DNA from: Candidatus Cloacimonadota bacterium
GTDB lineage: Bacteria; Cloacimonadota; Cloacimonadia; Cloacimonadales; Cloacimonadaceae
Direction: 5' to 3'
DNA length: 64,000 bases
NCBI GenBank assembly: GCA_020532085.1
Contig: JAJBAV010000006.1
Span: forward strand, 1-64,000
The notes below the pieces were generated by a model. The model saw only the letters and a program-made list of their open reading frames with translations. It searched no databases and had not been told where the DNA came from. Below are positions 1 to 9,006 of the stretch, piece after piece. The stretch's first letter is position 1, and each line of letters opens with the position of its first letter. The translations under genes were made by a program, and so were the position numbers.

Positions 1-35
1 GCCTGTTCATCTTTCTTTCGCTTCGGTTGAGTCAT
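1..35 (-). CDS. 5' end of a minus-strand gene, cut by the window edge
   Basis: Only the first eleven codons are visible (MTQPKRKKDEQ). The call rests on an ATG at 35-33 preceded by a good Shine-Dalgarno sequence (AAGGAG, around 41-46 on the opposite strand) at a normal distance. The first residues are highly charged and lysine-rich, so no export signal is evident. The product cannot be identified. The gene is divergent from the palindrome at 154-246. Confidence 0.5.
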   Translation of the reverse strand, partial: MTQPKRKKDEQ

Positions 36-491
36 GATCGTCTCCTTGTCTGTTAGTTTTGTCAAAACCATCAAAACAAAGAGCGGGATCTGGCTCAACC
101 TTTTTCTTCATCTGCCGTTACCTATTTGACACCAACCTTTGAGACGCTACCGTTCGCTCCCAATATCAATACGGTATCAATACGGAATCATTACAGATGA
201 AATCCGTATTGATTCCGTATTGATACCGTATTGATATTGGGAGCGATATTAGTTTCAAAACCTTATGGCGATGAAGAGTGCCGCAGAAGATATCCGGCGC
301 TTCAAACAGCAGCAGCAGGTTACCAAATCGGCTGGAAGAAGAACCAATACTTCAGCTTGGTGGGTGTCCGGAATTCATTCCGTAACACGGGAATCGTCTC
401 AATGCGGAGTTTTATCAGGTGGAAGGAACAGGGCGCTCAAACGTGGGATAAGATGAAGAAGCCTTTTCTCTTTATGCCATTATCCCCATAT
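36..491. other. Intergenic region without a supported gene
   Basis: This 456-bp stretch lies between the start of the truncated gene at 35 and the stop of the radical-SAM gene at 492. It holds the 93-bp palindrome at 154-246. The rest (247-491) shows no ribosome-binding site, no protein-like reading frame that I recognise and no clear terminator. A 63-codon open frame at 265-456 has no family resemblance and is not called. Confidence 0.6.
154..246. repeat. Long palindrome built from 11-bp units, copy 1
   Basis: The two halves are near-perfect reverse complements with arms of about 46 bp: the outer 37 bp match exactly, followed by two mismatches close to the centre. Each arm is made of direct repeats of the form AATACGGNATC, so direct and inverted repeats are nested. 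A second copy with the same outer boundary (CTCCCAATATC) lies at 47477-47574. As RNA or single-stranded DNA it would fold into a long hairpin. Confidence 0.85.
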
Positions 492-1499
492 TCAGCTGTA
501 GTTGCAGCCCTTGCAGCCTTCCAGGATGTCTCCGCGTCTGTCGCGGTGGGCCTGGCGCATGGCTTTGAACTCCGGGCCGTTCCAGATGTCCAGCAGGGCA
601 TCCTGGCAGATGTGGCCGAGGAACTGCTGTTTGGCGGGATCGATGGCGCAGCCTTTGGCGGGGCAGATGGGGACGCGTCCGTCGGGCCTAACTTCCAGGT
701 CCTTGAAGGGCAGGGTGCAGACGGGAGCTGTGTGCTGGTCGTAAACCGGGGCGTAGAAAACGTCGGTGTCGTATTCCGAATCCGGATGCTTGAGCAGCAG
801 CTGGGGCAGCACGGTGTCGGCATAGCGTTTCCAGAAGAGGGTTTCAGAGCGTTCCAGGTGCCGGGTGGAAGGGCGCAGCATCAGGCGGGCTTTGATGAGG
901 GTCCTGCTGTTCAGCCTGTCCCGCAACGCGCGCATGTGCCGCAGGTTGCGGATCAGGCGCAGGTAGCTGGCGTTTTTGCGGGAGGCTTCATAGACCTTGG
1001 CGCCACCGGCATCGATGGAGATCTCGATCAGGTTCACGCCGGAAAGCAGGATCTCGTCGATGTGGTGAGGGTCCTGCCACTGGCCGTTGGTGATCACGGA
1101 GAGGTATCTGGTGAGGGGGGCCAGCTTGGTGAGCATTTCCGCGCATTTGGGATGCAACATGGGCTCGCCGCCACCGATGCGCACGCGGTTGATCTTGGCG
1201 GCGCGGAGGTTTTCCAACAGGCAGCCGAAAACCTCATCGCTCATCATGGTGCGGGGGTGGGGGAAAAGCGGATTGTTGCAATACACGCAGGCGAGGTCGC
1301 AGGCGTCGGTGAAATCGACAGAGAGCAGGGGTGGTTTGGGCGGATCGGGCAGGCGGAGCGGATATTTGAGTTCGATCAGCTCGCGCAGGGGCACTCGCTG
1401 CATCAGCACGTGGCCGTTCAGGCGCAGATAGTAGCCCCAGTGGGCGGCAATCCAGGCCAGGTCTTGAAATTTGTTCGATCCATATTGTTTGTCGGGCAA
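492..1499 (-). CDS. Radical SAM protein with SPASM-like C-terminal cysteines
   Basis: The protein has 335 residues. The radical-SAM cluster motif CDLACVYC (C67, C71, C74) should bind the 4Fe-4S cluster that cleaves S-adenosylmethionine. GGGEP follows at the usual spacing. Near the C-terminus, cysteines in CTLPF, CPAKGC and CKGC resemble a SPASM/twitch auxiliary cluster site, as in peptide- or sugar-modifying family members. The start is TTG at 1499, preceded by GAGAGGA at proper spacing; no better ATG exists. It lies 76 bp downstream of the secreted subtilase on the same strand and may be co-transcribed with it, although a stem-loop sits between them. The substrate is unknown. Confidence 0.85.
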   Translation of the reverse strand: MPDKQYGSNKFQDLAWIAAHWGYYLRLNGHVLMQRVPLRELIELKYPLRLPDPPKPPLLSVDFTDACDLACVYCNNPLFPHPRTMMSDEVFGCLLENLRAAKINRVRIGGGEPMLHPKCAEMLTKLAPLTRYLSVITNGQWQDPHHIDEILLSGVNLIEISIDAGGAKVYEASRKNASYLRLIRNLRHMRALRDRLNSRTLIKARLMLRPSTRHLERSETLFWKRYADTVLPQLLLKHPDSEYDTDVFYAPVYDQHTAPVCTLPFKDLEVRPDGRVPICPAKGCAIDPAKQQFLGHICQDALLDIWNGPEFKAMRQAHRDRRGDILEGCKGCNYS

Positions 1500-1518
1500 G
1501 CTATCCTCTCTTTTTTTG

Positions 1519-1557
1519 CTGAAACACCGGAAACCAGGTCGGTCTCCGGTGTTTCAG
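1519..1557. repeat. Intercistronic 13-bp stem-loop
   Basis: CTGAAACACCGGA (1519-1531) is the exact reverse complement of 1545-1557, with a 13-nt loop. It lies between the subtilase stop and the radical-SAM start. In the direction of transcription (minus) it is followed by an A-run rather than a U-run, so it is not a canonical intrinsic terminator. It could stabilise or process the upstream mRNA. Confidence 0.7.
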
Positions 1558-1575
1558 ACCATATTTGGGGTGGGA

Positions 1576-4500
1576 TTACTTCATCAACACCATTTTACGG
1601 GTGGAGCTGAATTTGCCGGAGCGCATACGGTAGAAATAGACTCCGCTGCTCACGGGGGAATTGTTGGCGTCAAGTCCGTTCCATTCCGTGGTGTGGGCAC
1701 CAGCTGGCAGCTCAGCGTCAAGCAGTGTTTTCACCAGTTGGCCCTTCTGGTTGTAGATCTCGAGGTTCACGGCACCGGGTGAGGCCAGCTCGAAGCTGAT
1801 CTGGGTGCTGGGATTGAAGGGATTGGGGAAATTGCCCTTGAGCCCGGTGGTCAGGCCGGGAGTGGTGTTGTCCGCCGCGGGAGTGTGTTGGAAAGAGTTC
1901 CCGGCGCGGTTGTAGCCTCCCAGGTAGCAGGGCCAGGCAATGCTTTGGGCGGGGCGTTTCACGTCGATCACGTAGAAGGAGGCGTCGTTCGGGATCACGA
2001 TGTCCAGATCGCCGTCCAGATCGATGTCGCTGAGGGCGGCGGAAGTTTTCACGTTGCCGTTGATGCGGATGGGGAAATTGGCGGATTCGGTGCCGTCGAG
2101 CCTGACGCTGTGCACGTAGCCGTTGGTGTCGCCGAAGATGATGCCGGCTTGGTTGTCGCCGTCAAAATAGGCCACGGTGGGTGTGCATTCCACGGCCTGG
2201 CCAACGTTGATGGGGGTTCCGGGCAGGTCGGTCCCGGTGGGAGTGAGCACGTTCACCATGCCGGTGGCACCGATCACGATGATCTCCTGGTTGCCGTCGC
2301 CGTTCACATCGGCCACCACGGCCCCGGTCTTGAACTGTCCACCCACGTTTTTCTGGAAGAGCACGGTTCCGTCGTGGTTGTAGGCCAGCACATAGCCGGC
2401 GGTGCTGGTGGTGACGATGATCTCGGGGTGGTTGTCGGAATCGAGGTTGGCGATGGTGATGGGATTCTGGGAGCCGCCCTGCATGGTCACGGGGAAGCCG
2501 GCGATGTTCTGTCCGGTGGCGCTGTTGATGGCGTGGAGGGCGCCATTGAGGGTGGCCACGAGGATCTCGTGGATGCCGTCACCGTTTAGGTCGGCCACGG
2601 CCGGGGTGCCAAGGCAGGCGCCGCCCAGGGCCACGGGGAAATTGGGATAGGGGGTGCTGTCGCCATTGAGCACCACCAGGCTGCCGGTCTGGGTGACGGC
2701 GATCACCTTGCTTTGGTTGTTGTTGGCCAGATCGGCGATCACGGGCCCGTTGCGCAGGGTTCCGCCCGCGGGTGCCGTCCAGAGGGTGTTTCCGGCAGGG
2801 CCGAACAGCATGATGTTGTTGTTTTGAAGGCTGGCGGCAAAGTCTTTCACGCCGTTGTTGTCAACGTCGCCCATGGCGATCGATCCCACCACGGCGCAGC
2901 CCACGTTGATGGGGAAGCCGGCAACAGATGCTCCGCCTTCCTTCACGGCGTGGATGTTTCCTGAGGGATCGCCGAAAATGATCTCCTGGTCCGGGTTGGC
3001 GTCGATGCTGTGGATGATGGCGCTGGAGGTGGAGGCACCGCCGAGGGCCACCGGCCAGCCGGATTGGATGAGGGAAAGGTTCACCTGGAAGGGAATGGTT
3101 TTGGTGTAGGGGAACGCCGCTCCGGGGTTGGCAGTGACCACCAGTTCAAAGGGGATGGGTTCCGAAGGCAAAGCGGAGATGGCCTGGAACTTGAAGGGCT
3201 GGCTGTTGTTCCACATCGTGCTGCCAGGGGTCAGGTTGCCGTAGCTGGCTGTGTTGTCGATGATGGTGATGCCGGGATAGCTGGTGGTGAGGGTGGCGCT
3301 GAGACCGGTGGCGGTGAGCCAGGCCAGGCCGGTGAAGGGATCCAGGTAGTTGTTCAGGGAAACTTTCAGCCGGATGGTTTCGCCGGGATTGGGGATGCCG
3401 TCGCCGTCGCCGTCGAACTCTTCCACAGCGGTGGCGTCGATGGTGATGTTGGGGATCTTGTCAAACATGGTGGCGGTGAAAGCGTTGATGCGTCCGGCGC
3501 CAAGCTTGTCCACATAGGTGGGATTGGCTTCGTAGATGTAGTCGGCGGTCATCATCACTCGCTGCATCAGCTGGGCGGGGGTGAGTTCCGGATGCAGGGC
3601 CTTCACCAGGGCGCAGACGCCGGCAGCCACGGGCGAGGCCATCGAGGTGCCGTCATAGGCGTCGTAACCGTTTCCAGCAATGATGGTGGAGAGAATGCCT
3701 TCGCCGGGGGCGCAGATGTCGATGGGGGTGCCGTAGTCTGAAAAGCTGGATTTAACGTCATTCTGGCCGGTGGAAGCCACGCAGAGGGCGTTGGTGCAGT
3801 CGGCCGGGTAATCCTGATAGCTGGCGTTGTGTTCCGTGTTTTCGTTGCCGGCGGCGGAGACCACCAGGGCGCCAAGGGCGGTGGCGTAATTCACTATGGA
3901 ATTGGGGTAGGCGCCTGTTCCGGGACTGCCCCAGCTGGCGTTGATGATGTGGGCGCCAACTTCGGCGGAGTATTTGATCTGGTCGTAAGCGTAGGAAATT
4001 CCCTGGGAGGGCGAGGTATTGGAAGCGCCCTTGCAGGAAATGAGGGAGACGATGGGCGAGGTGCCCACCAGGCCGATGGCGTTGTTGCCAACGGCGCCGG
4101 CGCAACCGGCCACGTGGGTGCCGTGGTCGTTCGAGGCGTAGGTTTGGATCGGGTTGTTGTCGCTGTTGTAAAAATCCCAGCCCACCAGGTCATCTATCTT
4201 GTTTCCGCCTTCTCCGGCGTCAACGCCATTGCCGCCGGTGATGGTGCCGGCATCCCAGTTGATGGTCATGCCGGGTGATTCGGCGGGATTGACCCAGATG
4301 TTGCCCCGCAGGTCCGGGTGGTTCCATTTCACGCCGGAATCTGTGATGGCCACCTTGACGTCGAATGAGCCCTGGATGTAGTCCCAGGCGTCAAAGCTTT
4401 GGATGCGGGTGTGGGTGTATTGCTGGGTTACCATGGGGTCATTGGGTACGAATTTGCTGCGCGCGATGCCTTCCAGCTCCGCGTAGATGAGGTTGTGGTC

Positions 4501-4854
4501 CTTGGCCAGGGCCTCCACGGCGGCGTCGATGCGGTCGTCGGAATCCAGGATCAGGCGATAGGTGTTTTGCAGGTAGATCCCGTTGTCGTTCCAGGTGGGA
4601 ACTTTCACGTATGGATGCATCTGCTGCAGTTCCACGATCCCGTATTCCGCGGCCAGTTCGTCGAAGGAACCCAGGCCGGTGCAGGCACGTCCGTTTTGCA
4701 CGGACCAGTCTATCTTTCCGGTGTCGTTGCCCACCGCGTCTTTGGTGAAACAAACGATCACGGACCGGGAGTAAAAGTAGTCGGGGTCGAATTTAACCGC
4801 GAACATCGCGCTCACCGCGACGATCAGCAGGCTCAGGAGGATCAGCTTTTTCAT
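1576..4854 (-). CDS. Secreted subtilisin-like (S8) protease with FG-GAP/VCBS-like repeats and a type IX sorting domain
   Basis: The protein has 1092 residues. I chose ATG at 4854 because GAGG lies five bases upstream; an in-frame GTG two codons earlier overlaps that site. An N-terminal signal peptide (MKKLILLSLLIVAVSA) is followed by a propeptide-like region and an S8 catalytic domain: Asp in TDSG near residue 171, His in NDHGTHVAG near 245, Ser in GTSMASP near 402. The second half holds repeated DxNxDGxxE/D motifs typical of FG-GAP/VCBS beta-propeller blades (for example DVNGDGNQEIIV). The last 80 residues (FPNPFNPSTQISFEL to KMVLMK) are a type IX (Por) C-terminal sorting domain of the FlgD-like type. 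The expected role is a cell-surface or released protease. It is preceded by its own promoter at 4886-4914. Confidence 0.95.
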   Translation of the reverse strand: MKKLILLSLLIVAVSAMFAVKFDPDYFYSRSVIVCFTKDAVGNDTGKIDWSVQNGRACTGLGSFDELAAEYGIVELQQMHPYVKVPTWNDNGIYLQNTYRLILDSDDRIDAAVEALAKDHNLIYAELEGIARSKFVPNDPMVTQQYTHTRIQSFDAWDYIQGSFDVKVAITDSGVKWNHPDLRGNIWVNPAESPGMTINWDAGTITGGNGVDAGEGGNKIDDLVGWDFYNSDNNPIQTYASNDHGTHVAGCAGAVGNNAIGLVGTSPIVSLISCKGASNTSPSQGISYAYDQIKYSAEVGAHIINASWGSPGTGAYPNSIVNYATALGALVVSAAGNENTEHNASYQDYPADCTNALCVASTGQNDVKSSFSDYGTPIDICAPGEGILSTIIAGNGYDAYDGTSMASPVAAGVCALVKALHPELTPAQLMQRVMMTADYIYEANPTYVDKLGAGRINAFTATMFDKIPNITIDATAVEEFDGDGDGIPNPGETIRLKVSLNNYLDPFTGLAWLTATGLSATLTTSYPGITIIDNTASYGNLTPGSTMWNNSQPFKFQAISALPSEPIPFELVVTANPGAAFPYTKTIPFQVNLSLIQSGWPVALGGASTSSAIIHSIDANPDQEIIFGDPSGNIHAVKEGGASVAGFPINVGCAVVGSIAMGDVDNNGVKDFAASLQNNNIMLFGPAGNTLWTAPAGGTLRNGPVIADLANNNQSKVIAVTQTGSLVVLNGDSTPYPNFPVALGGACLGTPAVADLNGDGIHEILVATLNGALHAINSATGQNIAGFPVTMQGGSQNPITIANLDSDNHPEIIVTTSTAGYVLAYNHDGTVLFQKNVGGQFKTGAVVADVNGDGNQEIIVIGATGMVNVLTPTGTDLPGTPINVGQAVECTPTVAYFDGDNQAGIIFGDTNGYVHSVRLDGTESANFPIRINGNVKTSAALSDIDLDGDLDIVIPNDASFYVIDVKRPAQSIAWPCYLGGYNRAGNSFQHTPAADNTTPGLTTGLKGNFPNPFNPSTQISFELASPGAVNLEIYNQKGQLVKTLLDAELPAGAHTTEWNGLDANNSPVSSGVYFYRMRSGKFSSTRKMVLMK

Positions 4855-4885
4855 TGGCACCTCGGGTTGGTTTTTGTTTTTTTTC

Positions 4886-4914
4886 CTTAAATCTCAGGGG
4901 GGCGATTTAGTCAA
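4886..4914 (-). promoter_or_regulatory. Promoter of the subtilase gene
   Basis: On the minus strand, TTGACT (4914-4909) and TTTAAG (4891-4886) are separated by 17 bp, about 30 bp upstream of the chosen ATG. The spacing and -35 box match the other strong promoters in this window. Confidence 0.6.
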
Positions 4915-4938
4915 TACTTTAATCCGCCGGGGTGGACA

Positions 4939-7032
4939 TCAGTAGAGGATAAGTTTTTCCTTGTCAGCGAATTGGCGTGTGTAGAATTTTTTGATCAGGG
5001 CGTTGCTTACCTGCTCGAGGTCCGGGTCCGCGGCGATGATGGCAAAGGCGTCTTCCCGGGCTTCCTTCAGCACCGGCTGGTCCGCCACCAGGTTCGCGAA
5101 GTTGAACTGGGGCAGGCCGCTCTGCTCGGTTCCGAAGAATTCCCCGGGTCCCCGCAGCTGGAGGTCCTTTTCCGCGATCAGGAAGCCGTCCGTGGTCTTG
5201 GCCATGGTGTCCAGGCGTTCGCGGGCCACTTTGCTGAGCGGAAAATGTTCGATCAGATAACACCAGGCCTGCTGTCCGCCGCGTCCCACCCGGCCTCGCA
5301 GCTGATGAAGCTGGGCCAGGCCAAAGCGTTCCGCGTGCTCCACGATCATCACCGAGGCGTTGGGAATGTCCAGCCCCACCTCGATCACGGTGGTGGAAAC
5401 CAGGATCCGGATCTCGCCGGCCTTGAAACGCAGCATGATGGCGTCTTTCTCTTTGGAAAGCATTTTGCCGTGCAGCAGCACGCAACTGTATTGGGGGAAA
5501 ACCTTGGTGGAAAGATGGATATGCATCCTCTGGGCATCCAGGAGGTCGAGTTTGTCGGATTCCTCGATCAGGGGGCAGACCACATAGACCTGGCTCCCGG
5601 CGGCCAGTTCCCTGGCCACTTCGCGGTAAACGAGGTCGATCTTCTGGTTCGAGCGCACGAGGGTTTTCACTGGGACCCTGTCCGGTGGAAGTTCGTTGAG
5701 GGTGCTCACTTCGAGATCGCCAAAGACTGTGAGGGAAAGCGATCTGGGGATGGGCGTGGCGCTGAGGTAGAGCAGGTCCGGATGCTTGTCCTTTCTGGCC
5801 AGGGTGGCGCGCTGCTGCACGCCGAAACGGTGCTGCTCGTCCACGGCCACGAAGCCCAGCTTCTCGAAGGAGATGTCGCCCTGCAACAGGGCATGGGTGC
5901 CGATGATCAGGTTGGCCGAGCCCGCGGAGATGTCGGCCTTGGTTTGGGCTTTGCCCTTGTAGGACCCGCCTTTGAGCAGCGCCACTTGGACGGGGAAATC
6001 CTTCAGCAGGCGGGTGATGTTGGCATGATGCTGGTCCGCCAGGATCTCCGTGGGAGCCATCAGCGCGGCCTGGAAGCCGTTTTCCACCGCCAGCAGCATC
6101 GCGAAGAGGGTCACGATCGTCTTGCCGGAACCCACGTCCCCCTGCAGCAGCCGCGACATCTGCCGCTCGGAACCCATGTCCGCGAAGATCTCATTGATCA
6201 CGCGTTTCTGGGCCTGGGTGAGCCGGAAAGGCAGCTCGCGGTAGAGCCTGGAGGTCAGTTCCCGCTTGTTTTCGAACCGGATGCCCCGCACTTCATGGGC
6301 GTGAAAGCGTTTGTGGCGGGCCCAGAGCAACTGGGAATAAAAGAATTCCTCATAGACAAAGCGTTTGCGCACCTGGTCCAGTTCTTCGGGTCGCAGGCTG
6401 AAGTGCATCTTTTGCAGAGCCACCTTGCGGGGCAGGAACCCGCGTTTGGCGATCAGATCCACGGGCAGGTTTTCCTCGATCTGGGCGGCGTAGAGCTCGA
6501 ACGCGCCGTAGATAACGCGGCGGAGGAAATTCTGGGTGAGGTCGCCGCTGAGCCCGTAAACCGGCAGATACTCGCGTGTTTTCCAAAAATCCAGTTCCTC
6601 GCTGTCGTCCACAAACTCCACTTCCGGGTGCATCAGCTGCAGCTGGCCGTTGTATTCCGTAAGGTTCCCGGCCACCCAGAGCATGGCTCCCGGCTTGAAC
6701 AGCCCCGGGAACTTTTGGGGATAGCTGAACCAGGAGCAGACGATGGTGGCGCGGCCGTCGCTGATGCCCACGCTGAGCAGGTTTTTCCCTTTTCTGGTGC
6801 TGCGTTCGTCCACCCAGCTGATCATCGCCGTGAGAGCGAGGTTGTCGCCGGGTTTCAGCTCGCGCAGCGAGGGGTTGAGCTTGCGGTTGATGTAGGCCCG
6901 GGGAAAATGCTCCATCAGGTCGATGACCGTGTCGATGCCCAGTTTGGCCAGTTGGCGCGCGCGGAAATCCCCCACCCCCTTGAGAAATTTAACCGGGGTG
7001 CGAGTGTCTTTTACGAATTCAGCCTTTTCCAT
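4939..7032 (-). CDS. recG: ATP-dependent DNA helicase RecG
   Basis: The protein has 697 residues, the usual length for RecG, which remodels stalled replication forks and branches Holliday junctions. An N-terminal wedge/OB region begins with a helix-hairpin-helix-like stretch (LKGVGDFRARQLAKLGI). It is followed by helicase motif I (GDVGSGKT, near residue 300), a DEQH box near 399 within VAVDEQHRFGVQQR, and the conserved C-terminal QLRGRVGRG. The ATG at 7032 has no clear Shine-Dalgarno sequence, so an alternative start is possible, but the N-terminus looks family-like. The gene stands about 85 bp upstream of the subtilase and is divergent from htrA. Confidence 0.96.
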   Translation of the reverse strand: MEKAEFVKDTRTPVKFLKGVGDFRARQLAKLGIDTVIDLMEHFPRAYINRKLNPSLRELKPGDNLALTAMISWVDERSTRKGKNLLSVGISDGRATIVCSWFSYPQKFPGLFKPGAMLWVAGNLTEYNGQLQLMHPEVEFVDDSEELDFWKTREYLPVYGLSGDLTQNFLRRVIYGAFELYAAQIEENLPVDLIAKRGFLPRKVALQKMHFSLRPEELDQVRKRFVYEEFFYSQLLWARHKRFHAHEVRGIRFENKRELTSRLYRELPFRLTQAQKRVINEIFADMGSERQMSRLLQGDVGSGKTIVTLFAMLLAVENGFQAALMAPTEILADQHHANITRLLKDFPVQVALLKGGSYKGKAQTKADISAGSANLIIGTHALLQGDISFEKLGFVAVDEQHRFGVQQRATLARKDKHPDLLYLSATPIPRSLSLTVFGDLEVSTLNELPPDRVPVKTLVRSNQKIDLVYREVARELAAGSQVYVVCPLIEESDKLDLLDAQRMHIHLSTKVFPQYSCVLLHGKMLSKEKDAIMLRFKAGEIRILVSTTVIEVGLDIPNASVMIVEHAERFGLAQLHQLRGRVGRGGQQAWCYLIEHFPLSKVARERLDTMAKTTDGFLIAEKDLQLRGPGEFFGTEQSGLPQFNFANLVADQPVLKEAREDAFAIIAADPDLEQVSNALIKKFYTRQFADKEKLILY

Positions 7033-7145
7033 TTGGAGGACATTCTCGCGGATGGCAAAATGTTGTCAACATCCGTGTACAAGGCATCGCCTGTCCCGGC
7101 CGCGAGCTGGCTGAACCAACGGCCGCGGGCCACGGCATTTTTTCC

Positions 7146-7174
7146 TTGACCGCGGGTAGGGGGTGGATTATTAT
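7146..7174 (+). promoter_or_regulatory. Promoter of the htrA-like gene
   Basis: TTGACC (7146-7151) and TATTAT (7169-7174) are separated by exactly 17 bp, leaving a leader of about 90 nt before the ATG at 7272. Confidence 0.7.
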
Positions 7175-7271
7175 GTTTCGGAACAGCAGTTGAAGCGCTA
7201 TGTGATTGGTTTTATATTTTCAATACAACAATATTCCCGGGGCCAGTGGCTCCCGGTTTCAGGAGAAAACG

Positions 7272-8792
7272 ATGAAAGTGTTCAAACGCATATTCCCCCT
7301 GTTGGTGGCCCTCAGCCTGATGTCCTGCGCCGTGGCCCAGACCAACGACTTCCAGGCCGACGATATTCCGCGGTTCCGCCCCACTGCCGGCGGCAGCGCG
7401 CCCGTTTGGGGCAGCGAGCCCAACCCGGTGGTCAACGTGGTGCGCCAGGTGCGCGAATCCGTGGTGCAGATCAAGGTCGAGGCCAAGGTCACCGTCCAGA
7501 ATTTCAACAATCCCTTCTTCGACGACGATTTCTTCCGCTATTTCTTTCCCCAGCAGCCCCGTGAGATGCAGCGCCCGGTAACCTCGATGGGCAGCGGCTT
7601 CATTTATGAATACAATCCCCAGACCCGCGAGGCCTTCATCATGACCAACAACCACGTGGTGGAAAAAGGCCGGGAAGGCACCATCACCGTGACCCTGGCC
7701 GACAAGGTGAACTACACCGCCACCGTGGTGGGGCTGGATCCGAACACCGATGTGGCCGTGATCAAGATCACCCTCAAGGAAGGGGAAAAGATCACCATCG
7801 CTCCGTTGGGCGACTCCTCTAACCTCGAGATCGGCTCCTGGGCCATCGCCATCGGCAATCCCTTTGGTGACGTGGGCCTGGACCGCACCGTGACCCTCGG
7901 CGTGATCTCCGCCATCGGCAGAAGCAACCTAAACTTTGGCAACAATTCCCCCATCTATCAGGACTACATCCAAACCGACGCGGCCATCAATCCCGGCAAC
8001 AGCGGCGGCCCCCTGCTCAACATCCACGGTGAGGTGATCGGCATCAATTCCGCCATCACCAGCACTTCCGGCGGCAACATCGGCATCGGTTTCGCCATTC
8101 CCGTGAACCTGGCCAAACGCGTGGTGGAAGACCTAGTGGCCAATGGCAAGGTGACCCGCGCCTACATCGGCATCTCGCCTCAGGAGATCACTTCCGACCT
8201 GATGGAGGCCCTGAACCTGTCCGAGGTCTCGGGAGTGCTGGTGGCCAAAGTTGAGATCGATTCCCCCGCGCACAAGGCCGGTCTCTCCGTGGGCGATGTG
8301 ATCCTGGAATTCAACGGCGAGAAGGTTCCCAACGTTTCCAAATTCCGCATCGCGGTGGCCACTTCCAGGGTGGGCACCAAGGTTCCTGTGAAGATAGTAC
8401 GCGAAGATGAGACCAAGACCCTCTACATCCAGCTCGACAATTTCCCCGAGGACAAGGTGGCCGAGGCTGAAGCAACCCCCACTCCGGAAAGCGGCGCCGG
8501 GATCAGCGTGGAGGCCATCGACAGCGCCTACGCCCAGCGCAACAACATCAAAGCGGACAAGGGCGTGATCGTGAGCGCCATCGAATCCAATTCCCCCGCC
8601 TCCAAAGCCGGCATCCAGGTTGGCTTCGTGGTACTGAAGGTTGGCAACACCGAGGTGAACAGCCCGGATGAGTATAGAACCGCCATCGACGCGGCCATTG
8701 CCAAAATGCGGGAGGACGGGCGCAACACCTTGATCCTCTATGTGCAGGACCGCAACAAGACAGAGCAGTTCGTGGTGCTCAAATTCAACTGA
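7272..8792 (+). CDS. HtrA/DegP-family periplasmic serine protease
   Basis: The protein has 506 residues. ATG at 7272 is chosen because AGGAG (7261-7265) precedes it; the open frame extends upstream without a better start. An N-terminal signal sequence (VFKRIFPLLVALSLMSC) is followed by a trypsin-like domain with catalytic His128 (NNHVV), Asp160 (NTDVAVIK) and Ser244 (NPGNSGGP). Two PDZ domains follow, near 290-380 and 420-500. The architecture matches DegP/DegQ-type envelope quality-control proteases. The cysteine of LMSC could be a lipidation site, but the lipobox is poor (Met at -2), so cleavage after AVA is equally plausible. The gene is monocistronic, bounded by its own promoter and terminator. 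Confidence 0.95.
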   Translation: MKVFKRIFPLLVALSLMSCAVAQTNDFQADDIPRFRPTAGGSAPVWGSEPNPVVNVVRQVRESVVQIKVEAKVTVQNFNNPFFDDDFFRYFFPQQPREMQRPVTSMGSGFIYEYNPQTREAFIMTNNHVVEKGREGTITVTLADKVNYTATVVGLDPNTDVAVIKITLKEGEKITIAPLGDSSNLEIGSWAIAIGNPFGDVGLDRTVTLGVISAIGRSNLNFGNNSPIYQDYIQTDAAINPGNSGGPLLNIHGEVIGINSAITSTSGGNIGIGFAIPVNLAKRVVEDLVANGKVTRAYIGISPQEITSDLMEALNLSEVSGVLVAKVEIDSPAHKAGLSVGDVILEFNGEKVPNVSKFRIAVATSRVGTKVPVKIVREDETKTLYIQLDNFPEDKVAEAEATPTPESGAGISVEAIDSAYAQRNNIKADKGVIVSAIESNSPASKAGIQVGFVVLKVGNTEVNSPDEYRTAIDAAIAKMREDGRNTLILYVQDRNKTEQFVVLKFN

Positions 8793-8815
8793 TACATTAT
8801 AAAACGCATACATGG

Positions 8816-8844
8816 AAAAACCCCGTCAGCCGGCGGGGTTTTTT
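8816..8844 (+). terminator. Intrinsic terminator of the htrA-like gene
   Basis: CCCCG (8821-8825) pairs with CGGGG (8834-8838) and is followed by six T residues (8839-8844). It lies 24 bp after the stop codon. Confidence 0.85.
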
Positions 8845-8941
8845 CGTTGGGATCAAGCTCTGCCCGTTCCGCTCCCGTTGCTTCAGTCCGAGCTCAGCTC
8901 AGAGATCCCGGGATTAAAGGCCAAAAGTGGTTTTCGGGCAG

Positions 8942-8977
8942 AAAAACCCCGTTCCAAACTGGCCGGGGGGAACGGGG
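8942..8977 (-). terminator. Intrinsic terminator of the small acidic protein gene
   Basis: On the minus strand, CCCCGTTCC (8977-8969) pairs with GGAACGGGG (8955-8947) and is followed by five T residues (8946-8942). It lies about 30 bp after the stop at 9007 and faces the htrA terminator, so the two convergent genes are insulated from each other. Confidence 0.8.
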
Positions 8978-9006
8978 GCGTTTAAACTCAGGAAAGGAGG
9001 CCGGGG

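Noticed and set aside
231-1610. A 459-codon plus-strand frame starting in the palindrome
   Set aside because: It runs antisense through the radical-SAM gene, whose cysteine motifs and start site are clear.
4972-7149. A 725-codon plus-strand open frame opposite recG
   Set aside because: Same antisense artefact; recG has full helicase motifs on the other strand.
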